Part shown: positions 9,135-18,339 of the stretch, in pieces
Layout: each line of letters begins with the position of its first letter
Position numbering within the stretch: the first letter of the stretch is position 1
Source: JAJPKK01 sp963702755
Lineage (GTDB): Bacteria > Pseudomonadota > Alphaproteobacteria > Rhizobiales > Xanthobacteraceae
DNA length: 64,000 bases
Direction of reading: 5' to 3'
Assembly: GCA_963702755.1 (NCBI GenBank)
Contig: CAVPDZ010000018.1
Coordinates: 515,173 to 579,172 of the forward strand
Notes under the pieces: model-generated
What the model saw: only the letters and a program-made list of their open reading frames with translations
Told to the model about the DNA's origin: nothing
The model's database searches: none
Translations under genes and position numbers: made by a program

Positions 9135-9848
9135 ATGCGTTTTCCCTCGCCGCTTCTGCCCGCGACCTTGGTGCGCCGCTACAAGCGCTTTCTCGCCGAC
9201 GTGGTGCTGGCCGACGGCGAAGAAATCACCGTTCATGTGGCAAATCCCGGCGCCATGACGGGGCTCGCAACGCCGGGCACACGGGTCTGGCTCTCGCGGT
9301 CAAGCAATCCCGCGCGCAAGCTGCCCTACTCATGGGAGCTCGCCGAAGTCGATCTCGGCTCGGGCCTGGAGCTTGTCGGGGTCAACACCGGCCACCCCAA
9401 TGCCATTGTCGCCGCCGCGATCGTGGCCGGCGCGATCCCGGAACTGCGCGGCTATGCTTCGGTGCAGCGGGAAGTGCGATACGGCCGCAACTCCCGCGTC
9501 GATTTTCTGCTGAAGCAGGACGGCAGGCCGCCCTGTTATGTCGAGGTCAAGAACGTGCACCTGATGCGCGCGAAAGGCCTTGCCGAGTTTCCCGACTCCG
9601 TGACCGCACGCGGCGCGAAGCATCTTGATGAGCTTGCCGGCGTGGTAGCGGAGGGCCACCGCGCCGTGATGCTGTTCCTGATCCAGATCGGCTCCGCCGA
9701 TCGGTTCGCGCTCGCCCGCGATATCGATCCGCGTTACGGCGCGGCGTTCGACAAGGCGCGGGCGGCGGGCGTCGAGGCCTACGCCTACCGCTGCGCCATT
9801 TCCGCCGCCGAGATCGCCGTGGCAGCGCCGGTGCCGATCGCCGATTGA
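9135..9848 (+). CDS. sfsA: SfsA family DNA-binding / sugar fermentation stimulation protein
   Basis: 237 residues, full length. Typical SfsA segments are LVRRYKRFLADVVLADG, HVANPGAMTGLATPG, RVDFLLKQDG and YVEVKNVHLMRAKGLAEFPD, with the ExK-type nuclease-like core (VEVKN). The role of the family is poorly defined: it was named for an effect on maltose metabolism in E. coli and it binds DNA. The ATG at 9135 is preferred to the TTG at 9123. Its last 64 bases overlap the convergent FkbM gene. The 200-bp gap before it (8934-9134) holds no gene I can support. Confidence 0.93.
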   Translation: MRFPSPLLPATLVRRYKRFLADVVLADGEEITVHVANPGAMTGLATPGTRVWLSRSSNPARKLPYSWELAEVDLGSGLELVGVNTGHPNAIVAAAIVAGAIPELRGYASVQREVRYGRNSRVDFLLKQDGRPPCYVEVKNVHLMRAKGLAEFPDSVTARGAKHLDELAGVVAEGHRAVMLFLIQIGSADRFALARDIDPRYGAAFDKARAAGVEAYAYRCAISAAEIAVAAPVPIAD

Positions 9849-10663
9849 GGCCGGCGCAGCATCACGTTCTGGCGCGATCGCGCCGCGACCACATAACCCT
9901 TGGCCGCGAGGAGCGCGAACAGGTCGACCGACCATTCCGCCCGCGAATCCTCGATCACGATGAGACTTGGCCACAGCGAGGGCGGCGCGTCGCGAAAATA
10001 GGGCGCCAGCACTTTGTCCTCGGCGCCCTCGACATCGATCTTCAGAGCGTCGATGGCCGCGAGCTTTTCTTCCCTGACGACGTCAACGAGAGGGCGGCAT
10101 CGCACCGTGACGGCACCCGACGCGCCGGGTGACGCCATGCGCGTGCCGCCGCGGTCGCGGCGGTTGAGCACGATGGCGACTTCGCCCTCCCGCTCCCCGA
10201 GCGCCAGCGCCAAAGCTTTGATCGGCAGCCCCCGGTTCGCATCGACATTGAACCGCAGCCGATCGAAGTTCCCCGGCTCCGGCTCGATCGCGATGATGCG
10301 GGCCGCGCGCGCCGTTGCCGCGACAAAGAGCGAGAACAGCCCGACATTGGCGCCGATATCGATAAACACGAATGGACGGCCCGCCGCGGTGGCCCCCGTA
10401 ATCGCCTCGGCCAGCGCCGCCCGCTCCTCGGGCTCGTAGAACTGGGGCGTGAACAGCAGGTTCTTTTCGCAGCCGTTGTCGCGGGGATGGAGCCGCAGGC
10501 GCAGGCCCCATCGCTCGACATCGAGCGCACCGTCCGGCTCCATCCGCATGGTGACGAACTTGCGCAGCGCCATGGCGAGCTTGAGCCCGGCCCAATTGGC
10601 CGGCATGCGGCTCGTCATGGCCATGATCGACGCGATCGAACCGGTTCGGGGCCCGCGCGCCAA
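9785..10663 (-). CDS. FkbM family methyltransferase
   Basis: 292 residues. The SAM motif is FVFIDIGANVGLFSLFVAAT, followed by IIAIEPEPGNFDRLRFNVDA and the FkbM-typical IDALKIDVEGAED. These enzymes O-methylate sugars or polyketides, and in Rhizobiales they often modify surface glycans. The substrate is unknown here, and no glycan cluster is adjacent. The C-terminal 21 codons overlap the convergent sfsA gene, which is unusual but both frames are well conserved up to their ends. Confidence 0.85.
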   Translation of the reverse strand: MARGPRTGSIASIMAMTSRMPANWAGLKLAMALRKFVTMRMEPDGALDVERWGLRLRLHPRDNGCEKNLLFTPQFYEPEERAALAEAITGATAAGRPFVFIDIGANVGLFSLFVAATARAARIIAIEPEPGNFDRLRFNVDANRGLPIKALALALGEREGEVAIVLNRRDRGGTRMASPGASGAVTVRCRPLVDVVREEKLAAIDALKIDVEGAEDKVLAPYFRDAPPSLWPSLIVIEDSRAEWSVDLFALLAAKGYVVAARSRQNVMLRRPQSAIGTGAATAISAAEMAQR

Positions 10664-10830
10664 ATTCCGCTTCCGTCATGCTGTTCCTTAACGACGCCGC
10701 CCGTTCGACTAGAGCCCATTATAGCGCATCGCTGTCCGCCCTTTCTTCCGGCTTGCGTCGGGCAACCGACCCCTTACATTCGGGGTCAGTCTGGGGCTCG
10801 AGGCAGGGCCTCGATTCCCAAGGGACGTCG

Positions 10831-11659
10831 ATGAATTACGTCGATGCGGCAACCGCGCCGCTCCGCAAAACCGGTCAGATCAAGCTCCACGGGCCCGCGG
10901 CCTTCGCCGGCATGCGCAAAGCCGGCCAGCTGGTGGCGCAATGCCTCGATATGCTGGTCCCGGAGATCGGGCCCGGCGTGCCGACGGACCATATCGACCG
11001 GCTGGTGTTCGAGTTCGCCATGGATCATGGGGCGCGAGCCGGCGACCCTGATGTATCGCGGCTATACCAAGTCGACCTGCACCTCGATCAATCACGTGGT
11101 CTGCCACGGCATTCCCAATGACAAGCCGCTCAAGGAGGGGGACATCGTCAATGTCGACGTCACCCTGATTTTGGACGGCTGGCACGGCGATTCGAGCCGC
11201 ATGTACCCGATCGGCGAGATCCCGCGGCGGGCCGAGCGGCTGATCGACGTGACCTATGACGCCATGATGCGCGGCATTGCCGTGATCCGCCCGGGCGCCA
11301 CCACCGGCGACATCGGCGCCGCCATCCAGAGCTTCGTCGAAGCGCAGCACATGAGCGTGGTCCGCGACTTCTGCGGCCATGGGCTCGGGCGGCTGTTCCA
11401 CGACGAGCCGAACATTGTTCACGTCGGCCGGCCCGGCGAGGGCACGGTGTTCCGGCCCGGCATGCTGTTCACCGTCGAGCCGATGATCAATCTCGGCCGC
11501 CCCCACGTGAAGGTGCTGTCCGACGGCTGGACCGCCGTAACCCGCGACCGCTCGCTCTCGGCGCAGTTCGAACACACCGTCGGCGTGACCGACAGCGGCG
11601 TCGAGATCTTCACCCTGTCGCCCAGCGGCCTCGACCGGCCGCCCTACAAACTCTCCTGA
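10831..11659 (+). CDS. map: Methionine aminopeptidase, type I, broken by one +1 frameshift
   Basis: About 275 residues once one base near 11036-11039 is removed. The start MNYVDAATAPLRKTGQIKLH has AAGGGA upstream. The first frame covers the N-terminal segment to AMDHGAR; the second resumes at PATLMYRGYTKSTCTSINHV. Metal ligands are complete: Asp in VNVDVTLILDG, Asp in GDSSRM, His in CGHGLGRLFHDEP, Glu in FTVEPMINLG and Glu in SAQFEHTVGVT. It removes N-terminal Met from nascent proteins and is essential, so the break is almost certainly a sequence error. radC follows 100 bp downstream. Confidence 0.93.
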
Positions 11660-11761
11660 ATGCACAAATCTTACCGTCGAATTGCCTGACGGCGATTGCA
11701 AACGGTAGCCGGTTGCAGCCATGGTGGGTGCGTGGAGATTCTGCGCGCGGGTGGAACCGGC

Positions 11762-12484
11762 ATGGCGCGAGATCGCAAGCAGAGCGGGCGGGACACGGGA
11801 TTAGCCGAATCCCCGCCGCATTACCTCGGCCACCGCGACCGCCTGCGCACGCGCTTTCGCGAGGCCGGCAGCGAGGCCGTCACCGACTACGAGCTCCTGG
11901 AACTCGTCCTGTTCCGCGCGCTGCCGCGGCGCGACGTCAAGCCGCTCGCCAAAGCCTTGATCGCGCGGTTCGGCTCGTTCGCCGAGGTGATCGCCGCGCC
12001 ACCTCAACGCCTCGCCGAGGTCGACGGCATCAGCGAAACCACCATCACCGATTTCAAGGTGGTCGAGGCCGCCGCGCGCCGCCTCGCCCGCGGCGAGGTT
12101 AAAAGCCGGCCGCTACTGTCATCCTGGTCGGCCGTGCTCGATTATTGCCGCGCCAGCATGGCGTTCGCCGACCGCGAGCAGTTTCGCGTCCTGTTCCTCG
12201 ACAAGCGCAACCAACTCATCGCCGACGAGGTCCAGCAGGTCGGGACTGTCGACCACACGCCGGTCTATCCGCGCGAGGTCGTCAAGCGCGCGCTCGAACT
12301 TTCCGCGACGGCCGTCATCCTGGTCCACAATCATCCGTCGGGCGATCCGACGCCGTCGCAGGCGGACATCCAGATGACGCAGCAGATCGTCGCGGTCGCA
12401 AAGCCGCTCGGCATTGCCGTGCACGATCACATCATCGTCGGCAAGCAGGGCCACGCGAGCTTCAAGGGGATGCGGTTGATTTGA
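11762..12484 (+). CDS. radC: RadC-family JAB1/MPN-type protein (DNA repair protein RadC)
   Basis: 240 residues, complete. An N-terminal helix-hairpin-helix region (LAEVDGISETTITDFKVVE) is followed by the MPN domain with the metal motif HNHPSGDPTPSQAD and an upstream conserved Glu. The biochemical role of RadC is unsettled and its repair function is doubtful. It lies downstream of map on the same strand, the usual order in Rhizobiales. A 44-bp piece of its 3' part (12385-12428) is repeated nearly exactly at 18098-18141. Confidence 0.95.
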   Translation: MARDRKQSGRDTGLAESPPHYLGHRDRLRTRFREAGSEAVTDYELLELVLFRALPRRDVKPLAKALIARFGSFAEVIAAPPQRLAEVDGISETTITDFKVVEAAARRLARGEVKSRPLLSSWSAVLDYCRASMAFADREQFRVLFLDKRNQLIADEVQQVGTVDHTPVYPREVVKRALELSATAVILVHNHPSGDPTPSQADIQMTQQIVAVAKPLGIAVHDHIIVGKQGHASFKGMRLI

Positions 12485-12557
12485 AAGCGAGGAGTTGGCG
12501 ATCACATCGGCATTTGCGGATAACTGCAAATTGGAGCGCATCGCCCGTCGATGTAAT

Positions 12558-13010
12558 CTATTCGGCGACCGTGCTCGGATTTTTCTGATCCGCGACCATG
12601 AAGACCAGAATTTTTGTGCGCTTGTCTGCACTCGGATTCCTGGACGTGGTGTGAACCGCGGTGGGGGGCTCGTAAAATGTTTCTCCGGCCTTGAGGGTGC
12701 GGCTGGCCTCGCCATTGATTCCAAACTCGTAGGTCCCCTCAATGATGTATCCGAACGTGTGATGTCCGGGGTGGCGGTGCCTGGCACTGCTGCTTCCGGG
12801 CTCCCGATCCAGCAAGCTGATGCGGACCTCGCGTCCCGGTAGATCAGCGAGCGGCTGGGTGAAGAGAGGGCCGGCAGCCCCGGCACCGGGCTGCGCCGCA
12901 GACGTCTCGACAAGCCGCGTTGCGCCCCACGTCCCAACCGCAGAAATCAGGGCGGCAGCAACGGCAACCCCAGCGTGGGACGAAGTGAATGCGTTTCGAA
13001 CCATGGTCAT
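12558..13010 (-). CDS. Membrane-anchored or exported cupin protein
   Basis: 150 residues. An N-terminal hydrophobic segment (AGVAVAAALISAVGTWGATR) acts as signal or anchor. The cupin barrel follows: SARHRHPGHHTFGYIIEG gives motif 1 and FYEPPTAVHTTSRNP motif 2. The start at 13010 has GGGAGG eight bases upstream. It is the last gene of a three-gene minus-strand set behind a methyltransferase-like and a membrane protein, divergent from the MocR regulator at 14850. Function unknown; periplasmic cupins of this kind may sense or convert small molecules. Confidence 0.75.
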   Translation of the reverse strand: MTMVRNAFTSSHAGVAVAAALISAVGTWGATRLVETSAAQPGAGAAGPLFTQPLADLPGREVRISLLDREPGSSSARHRHPGHHTFGYIIEGTYEFGINGEASRTLKAGETFYEPPTAVHTTSRNPSADKRTKILVFMVADQKNPSTVAE

Positions 13011-13114
13011 TGTTTGATCCTCCCGCGTATCGCCCGATCGGCGGATGCCGACCTTCGCTTTTCCCGGCCCGGGCGCGGCTGCAAGGCCTTGGCGACGACC
13101 TGTATCGAGGGTTC

Positions 13115-14223
13115 TCATGCGACGTGGACGTTGAGCAGTGCGGCCAGAATCACGGCTGAGACAACGACTCCCACGGCCATGAGGGCCAGTGCGAGACGAT
13201 TGGCTGCTGCCGGTGAAGTATCGTGTTGCAACAAGACCATTCTCAGGCCGCACGCGACGTGGGTGACAATCGCGATCGGCCCCACCCAGTAATGCGCGAG
13301 CAGGCGGAGATTGGAGAGGCTAACCAGCATGCTGTCGTGGGGGCGCGTGAGCCAGCTCCAATTCGTATCGGTGCCGGCATAGCGCGCAGCAAACACCGCC
13401 GTCATATGGGCGAGAAAATAGACGCCGACGTATACGCCGCTCATGGTTTGTATCGTGCCGAGGAAATCACTCGGCATTCTCAGCCGCCGCCCGACCAGCA
13501 CGGTGCCGGTCAGAATCTGAAAGCCGATCAACATGAGCAACATTGGCTGGACAATGTCGTCGCGATAGACGCGGCGCACGGCATTCATGATTTCAATGTG
13601 CACCGGTCCGTTCCAGAGGCCGGCCAGATGGTTCGCAATATGAGGCCCCACGAACAGCAGCAGGATGGCGAGAGCGGAAACGCCATGGGCAACGGCCAGT
13701 CGGCGATGCCCGACGCCCGATATGGCAGATGCTGCCGATGACGACCTGGAGCCCAGCAGGACGATCATCGCCATCAGCGTCCAAAAGATGAGCCATGCGA
13801 CTGGCACCGCTGAAGGCGCGTGCAGCACGCCCGCAACATTATTGAACCCCACATAGAGCGACGGCGTGGCAAACACGAGGTGAGCAACGCATCGGGCGCG
13901 AAAGTCTCTCGGGTCTCCCGGCGTGCGGCGCTCCGAGCGCTCGCGCAGCGACAAAGCCGACCAGCATGACCGCCAGCGCCAGTGTCAGGGCCGCGATCAC
14001 GCTGACCCAAACAATCGCGCCGTCCGGCGAGGTCCGACCCGTGCATCAGGACAAGGCCGGAGGACGAGAAACTCAACAGTGACGGATAAGCCAACGCGCA
14101 CAGCGCCGGGATGACAAGCAGGAGCCGATGAAGCGATACCGCGCTCAACCCCAATAGGCCGCCGCGGGAGGCGTCTGGCGACACTATGATCGCTGAAACA
14201 GCGGGAACGTTACGTTGGCTCAC
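13115..14223 (-). CDS. Multi-pass membrane protein, possibly a cytochrome-b-like subunit; two +1 frameshifts
   Basis: About 368 residues if two extra bases are removed, one near 14037-14041 and one between about 13895 and 13930. The three frames join as LLLVIPALCALAYPSLL, then GAIVWVSVIAALTLALAVML, then LYVGFNNVAGVL and onwards. At least eight hydrophobic helices can be seen. Histidines in GPHIANHLAGLWN, in FLAHMTAVF and in HYWVGPIAIVTHVACG are placed as in succinate/fumarate dehydrogenase cytochrome b subunits, but no Sdh partners are present, so this is only a suggestion. It lies 36 bp after the methyltransferase-like gene and 104 bp before the cupin. Confidence 0.6.
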
Positions 14224-14259
14224 CGCTCTTCTCCTTCGTTTTCACGCGTTTGCTTCTCG

Positions 14260-14784
14260 TCACAATGCGAACGGGATCCATCGCTTCACGCGTGCCCGAT
14301 ATGCGCAATATTCACCACCAAAAACCTGTTCGAGACGCCTCTCGTCGTGCAGAACCCGCTGCTGAAACCAGATTGCACGCGCGACGAGCAGAGCGAGTGC
14401 AAACCACGACCAGAACGTGAGCGCGAGCCCCACCATGAAGATGAGGTGTCCGAGGTACATCGGATTGCGCGTGTAGCGATATGGGCCGGTCGCGAGGATC
14501 TGCTGCGGCATTGCATCCATGCCGGCGGTCCCACCGGCACGAGGCAATCGGTAATTCCCGACGAGACGATATTGCAGATACCCCAATGCCAGCAGCGGAG
14601 CGCCCCACGGGGTCACGGTCAGCCTGCCGCGGCCAAGCGCGAGCTCGAATGCAACGACGAGCAGCGGGCATATGACGAACGTATGGACGGGCGTCCGCTG
14701 CGCCCACCGCAGAATCTGTGCGCTTACCGGCTTTCGCGCGTCCGACATGAGCCTCTGTATCGCGGCGGGGTATCGCACCTTCAT
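14260..14784 (-). CDS. Isoprenylcysteine carboxyl methyltransferase-like membrane protein
   Basis: 174 residues with four to five hydrophobic segments. The ICMT/PEMT-type SAM motif is GPYRYTRNPMYLGHLIFMVG, followed by an Arg- and Glu-rich tail (HDERRLEQVFGGEYCAYRAR). Bacterial members methylate lipids or quinone-like compounds; the substrate is unknown. It is the first gene of the minus-strand set 14784-12558, with its start 65 bp from the divergent MocR regulator gene, which probably controls it. Confidence 0.85.
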   Translation of the reverse strand: MKVRYPAAIQRLMSDARKPVSAQILRWAQRTPVHTFVICPLLVVAFELALGRGRLTVTPWGAPLLALGYLQYRLVGNYRLPRAGGTAGMDAMPQQILATGPYRYTRNPMYLGHLIFMVGLALTFWSWFALALLVARAIWFQQRVLHDERRLEQVFGGEYCAYRARVKRWIPFAL

Positions 14785-14805
14785 GGGGGCGCAGGATAGC
14801 CCGCG

Positions 14806-14849
14806 TTGGTCTAGACAAAAGGTCCATCATTTGCGAATTCGATTGGACC
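14806..14849. promoter_or_regulatory. Candidate MocR operator in the divergent promoter region
   Basis: Between the divergent starts at 14784 and 14850 lie TGGTC at 14807, GGTCCA at 14821-14826 and TGGACC at 14844-14849. The last two form an inverted repeat with 17 bases between them; the first is a related half-site, and TCTAGA beside it is a small palindrome. Paired TGGAC-like half-sites between a MocR gene and its divergent target are a recurring pattern in this regulator family. TGGACC abuts the regulator's own ATG, which would suit autorepression. No footprint data, so this is inference from layout. Confidence 0.45.
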
Positions 14850-16275
14850 ATGCAGCGAAAGCCCGCCATTCGGTCGTCCCGGGACAACCTCCCCGTCTAT
14901 CGCCAGGTTTATCAGCGCATTCGCTCCGAGAATTTATTCGGGGAGGCTCGCCGCCGGGGCTCGCCTGCCGTCCTCGCGCACCTTGGCAATCGAATTGGGT
15001 ATCGCGCGCGGCTCGGTCGTGACGGCGTTCCAGATGCTCGCCGGCGAGGGCTACACATCGAGCGCCGGTGCGCGCGGAACCGTTGTCAGTGTTGCGCTGC
15101 CTCGCGCCCGGAAGTCGAGGTCCACGCCGGAGCCGGTGGAAATCGATAAACAGGACAGAACCGTTCGCGCGCCGACACCGCTGCTCTTTCAGGTCGGCTT
15201 GCCGGCCCTGGATGCGTTCCCGCGCAAGCTATGGACGCAGACCGCCGTGCGAACAGCGCGTGCGCTCGATCACGAGCAGATGATCAATCCCAATCTGCAC
15301 GCCAGCATGGGCTACGAGCCGTTGCGGCGCGCAATTGCGAGCTATTTGCAAATCGCGCGGGATATCACATGCTCGGCCGATCAGATCCTGATCACCGCCG
15401 GATTCCAGGGAGCCCTTGGCCTCGTCATTGCCGCCCTGCTCAAGCCCGGCGCCAAGGTTTGGGTCGAGGACCCGGGATATGTCTTCGCGCGCAATCTGCT
15501 AGCGCAAGCGCAGCTTCGGCTGGTGGGCGTGCGAATTGACGATGGGGGGTTCGACGTTGCCGCGGCGATGCGCGTCGCACCCGATGCCGCGCTCGCGCTC
15601 GTCACACCCTCGCATCAGTATCCGCTGGGCATGACGCTCCCGGTCGAACGCCGGCTTGCACTGCTCGACTGGGCCGATCGCGAGCGGGCCTGGATTGTCG
15701 AAGATGACTACGACTGCGAGTTCCATCACCGTGGTCTTCCCCCGCCAGCGCTCAAGAGCTTGGATCGCGGTGAACGCGTTCTTTACGCCGGGTCCTTCAG
15801 CAAGGTCCTCTTTCCCGGGCTGCGGCTTGGATATCTTGTCCTGCCGAGCGTTGTCGCCGAACGTTTTGCCCGCGTCGTGAGTGCAGCCCTTCCGGCTCCT
15901 CCGATCACGGTTCAGAAATCGGTTGAGATATTCATGTCGCAAGGCTATTTCGCGCGCCACCTCAGCCGGATGCGAACCCTTTACACCGAGCGTCGCAAGG
16001 CGCTCGCTGCGGCAATCGAGTCGACAATGAGGCGGCATGTGGAAGTCCACCTGCAGGACGGGGGAATGCATTTCGTCGCTTGGCTTCGCGGAGGCTTTGG
16101 CGATGCCGAGATCGTCGAGCATCTGCGCCGGAAAGGGATTGGTCCTGCTTCTCTTTCCCGCTGCTCGCTAAAAGTCTCCGGCTACAATGGGCTCATGATC
16201 GGATACACCAATGTAGCTAAGGAGAATGCCGCGTCCGCCACGCGCCGGATGCTGGGCGCAATGCAAGGGATATGA
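14850..16275 (+). CDS. MocR/GntR-family transcriptional regulator with aminotransferase domain; one +1 frameshift
   Basis: About 474 residues when one G in the run at 14940-14943 is removed. The N-terminal GntR winged helix spans both frames: MQRKPAIRSSRDNLPVYRQV, then RLAAGARLPSSRTLAIELG and GSVVTAFQMLAGEGY. A linker leads to a fold-type I aminotransferase-like domain with the PLP lysine in AGSFSKVLFPGLRLGYL, VEDDYDCEFH and PGYVFARN. Such regulators sense PLP or an amino compound and often control a divergent gene. Here that is the methyltransferase-like / membrane protein / cupin set. A start at TTG 14983 would lack the recognition helix region, so 14850 is chosen. Confidence 0.88.
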
Positions 16276-16426
16276 TGATTCGATATCTACTCGCTGCGGC
16301 CGCGGCGCCGGCTTGGGTGTCGTTGCAAGAAATGTTACGTGTCCCGGCCGAATGACGTGATGAGCGCGGGCATTGGCTTCCGGCCACGATCAATGCCTGA
16401 TGGCGATCGTCGCGTGAAGCGGACCA

Positions 16427-18049
16427 TCAGCTGCGCAGGCCGGGGGCCTCGTGGCCGGTGCGCGCCACGTACTCGGTGTAGCCGCCGCCATATTGGTGGA
16501 TGCCCTCGGGCGTCAGTTCCAGCACGCGGTTGGACAGCGCGGCCAGGAAGTGCCGGTCGTGCGAGACGAACAGCATGGTGCCTTCGAACTGCGACAGCGC
16601 CGTGATGAGCATCTCCTTCGTCGCCATGTCGAGGTGGTTGGTGGGTTCGTCGAGCACCAGGAAGTTCGGCGGGTCGTAGAGCATCTTCGCCATCACCAGG
16701 CGCGCCTTCTCGCCGCCCGACAGCACCCGGCATTTCTTCTCGACGTCGTCGCCGGAGAACCCGAAGCAGCCGGCGAGCGCGCGCAGCGAGCCCTGTCCGG
16801 CCTGCGGGAACTGGTCCTCGAGCGACTGGAAAACCGTGCGCTCGCCGTCCAGCAGATCCATGGCGTGCTGCGCGAAGTAGCCCATCTTCACGCTGCCGCC
16901 GAGCGCCACCGTGCCGTCGTCCGGATGCGTCGCGCCCGCGACGAGCTTCAGCAGCGTGGACTTGCCCGCGCCGTTGACGCCCATGACGCACCAACGCTCC
17001 TTGCGGCGCACCACGAAGTCCAGCCCGTCGTAGATGCTCCGATTGCCGTAGCGTTTGTGCACGTTCTTCAGGCTCGCCACGTCCTCGCCGGAGCGCGGCG
17101 CCGGCATGAACTCGAAAAACACCGTCTGGCGGCGCTTGGGCGGCTCCACCCGGTCGATCTTCTCCAGCTTCTTGACCCGGCTCTGCACCTGCGCTGCGTG
17201 CGAGGCGCGCGCCTTGAAGCGCTCGATGAATTTGATTTCCTTGGCGAGCATCGCCTGCTGCCGCTCGAACTGGGCCTGCTGCTGTTTCTCGCTCTGCGCG
17301 CGCTGCTGCTCGTAGAACTCATAATTGCCGGAGTATGCCGTCAGCGCGCCGCCGTCGATCTCCACCACCTTGGTGACGATGCGGTTCATGAACTCGCGGT
17401 CGTGCGAGGTCATCAGCAGCGCGCCCTCGTAACCCTTGAGGAACTCCTCCAGCCAGATGAGGCTCTCCAAGTCCAGGTGGTTGCTCGGCTCGTCCAGCAG
17501 CATGGCGTCGGGGCGCATGAGGAGGATGCGGGCGAGGGCGACGCGCATCTTCCAGCCGCCCGACAGCGCGCCGACGTCGCCGTCCATCATCTCCTGGCTG
17601 AAGCCGAGGCCCGCAAGGACTTCGCGCGCACGTCCCTCCAGCGCGTAGCCGTCCAGCTCCTCGAAGCGCGCCTGCACCTCGCCGTAGCGTGCGACGATGC
17701 TCTCCATGTCGTCCGCTCGCTCCGGATCGCCCATGGCAGCCTCCAAGTCCTTCAACTCGGCAGCCACGGTGCTCACCGGGCCGGCGCCATCCATCACCTC
17801 GGACACCGCGCTGCGGCCGGACATCTCGCCCACGTCCTGGCTGAAATAGCCGATGGTGACGCCGCGATCGACGGCCACCTGGCCCTCGTCGGGGAGTTCC
17901 TCGCCGGTGATCATCCGGAACAGCGTCGTCTTGCCGGCGCCGTTAGGACCGACGAGGCCGACCTTCTCGCCCTTCTGGAGCGCCGCCGACGCTTCGATGA
18001 AGAGGATCTGCCGGCCGTTCTGTTTGCCGATGTTGTCGAGATGAATCAT
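16427..18049 (-). CDS. ABC-F family ATPase (YbiT-like)
   Basis: 540 residues with two ABC cassettes and no membrane segment. Walker A motifs are GPNGAGKT (34-41) and GVNGAGKS (357-364); signatures are LSGGWKMR (162) and LSGGEKAR; Walker B ends are LLLDEPSNHLD and LVLDEPTNHLD. The linker of about residues 245-300 is rich in Gln, Lys and Arg (EQQRAQSEKQQQAQFERQQ), the P-site tRNA interaction motif of ribosome-binding ABC-F proteins. It probably acts on stalled or idle ribosomes; some members give antibiotic resistance, which cannot be inferred here. A radC fragment lies 50 bp beyond its start. Confidence 0.92.
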   Translation of the reverse strand: MIHLDNIGKQNGRQILFIEASAALQKGEKVGLVGPNGAGKTTLFRMITGEELPDEGQVAVDRGVTIGYFSQDVGEMSGRSAVSEVMDGAGPVSTVAAELKDLEAAMGDPERADDMESIVARYGEVQARFEELDGYALEGRAREVLAGLGFSQEMMDGDVGALSGGWKMRVALARILLMRPDAMLLDEPSNHLDLESLIWLEEFLKGYEGALLMTSHDREFMNRIVTKVVEIDGGALTAYSGNYEFYEQQRAQSEKQQQAQFERQQAMLAKEIKFIERFKARASHAAQVQSRVKKLEKIDRVEPPKRRQTVFFEFMPAPRSGEDVASLKNVHKRYGNRSIYDGLDFVVRRKERWCVMGVNGAGKSTLLKLVAGATHPDDGTVALGGSVKMGYFAQHAMDLLDGERTVFQSLEDQFPQAGQGSLRALAGCFGFSGDDVEKKCRVLSGGEKARLVMAKMLYDPPNFLVLDEPTNHLDMATKEMLITALSQFEGTMLFVSHDRHFLAALSNRVLELTPEGIHQYGGGYTEYVARTGHEAPGLRS

Positions 18050-18097
18050 ATGCGCGTGGCCGCCGTTTCAAATTTGCGGCGCCCTTATGCCACATGG

Positions 18098-18141
18098 ATC
18101 GTCGCGGTCGCAAAGGCGCTCGGCATTGCCGTGAACGATGT
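18098..18141 (+). pseudogene. Remnant copy of the 3' part of radC (44 bp)
   Basis: Positions 18098-18141 match 12385-12428 inside radC at 41 of 44 bases, in the same orientation. Both encode the segment IVAVAK-x-LGIAV in the same reading sense. Similarity stops sharply on both sides. The rest of the gap 18050-18339 shows no gene. The simplest reading is a relic of a second radC copy, or one end of an insertion or duplication event enclosing 12.4-18.1 kb. Confidence 0.7.
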
Positions 18142-18339
18142 CAGTACGGACAACACGCCCCCATCAGAGGCACAGCCAGCAGGGGTTTGGGCTGCGGCGG
18201 CACTGGCGAGCAGACACCCCGCGGAAGGTGCCAAATTGGCGTCGGAGCCGAGTCAGACCCGAAGCAGGCAATGCGCGCGAAAGCTCAGCCGCGGCACTTC
18301 CATTAATCTACGGTGGGCGCATTGCTGCGCTCCCGCGAG

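Noticed and set aside
12385..18141. Classical att-site-bounded genomic island in radC
   Set aside because: The right-hand copy lacks the rest of radC, there is no integrase, and the repeats differ at three positions; retained only as a repeat-flanked segment.
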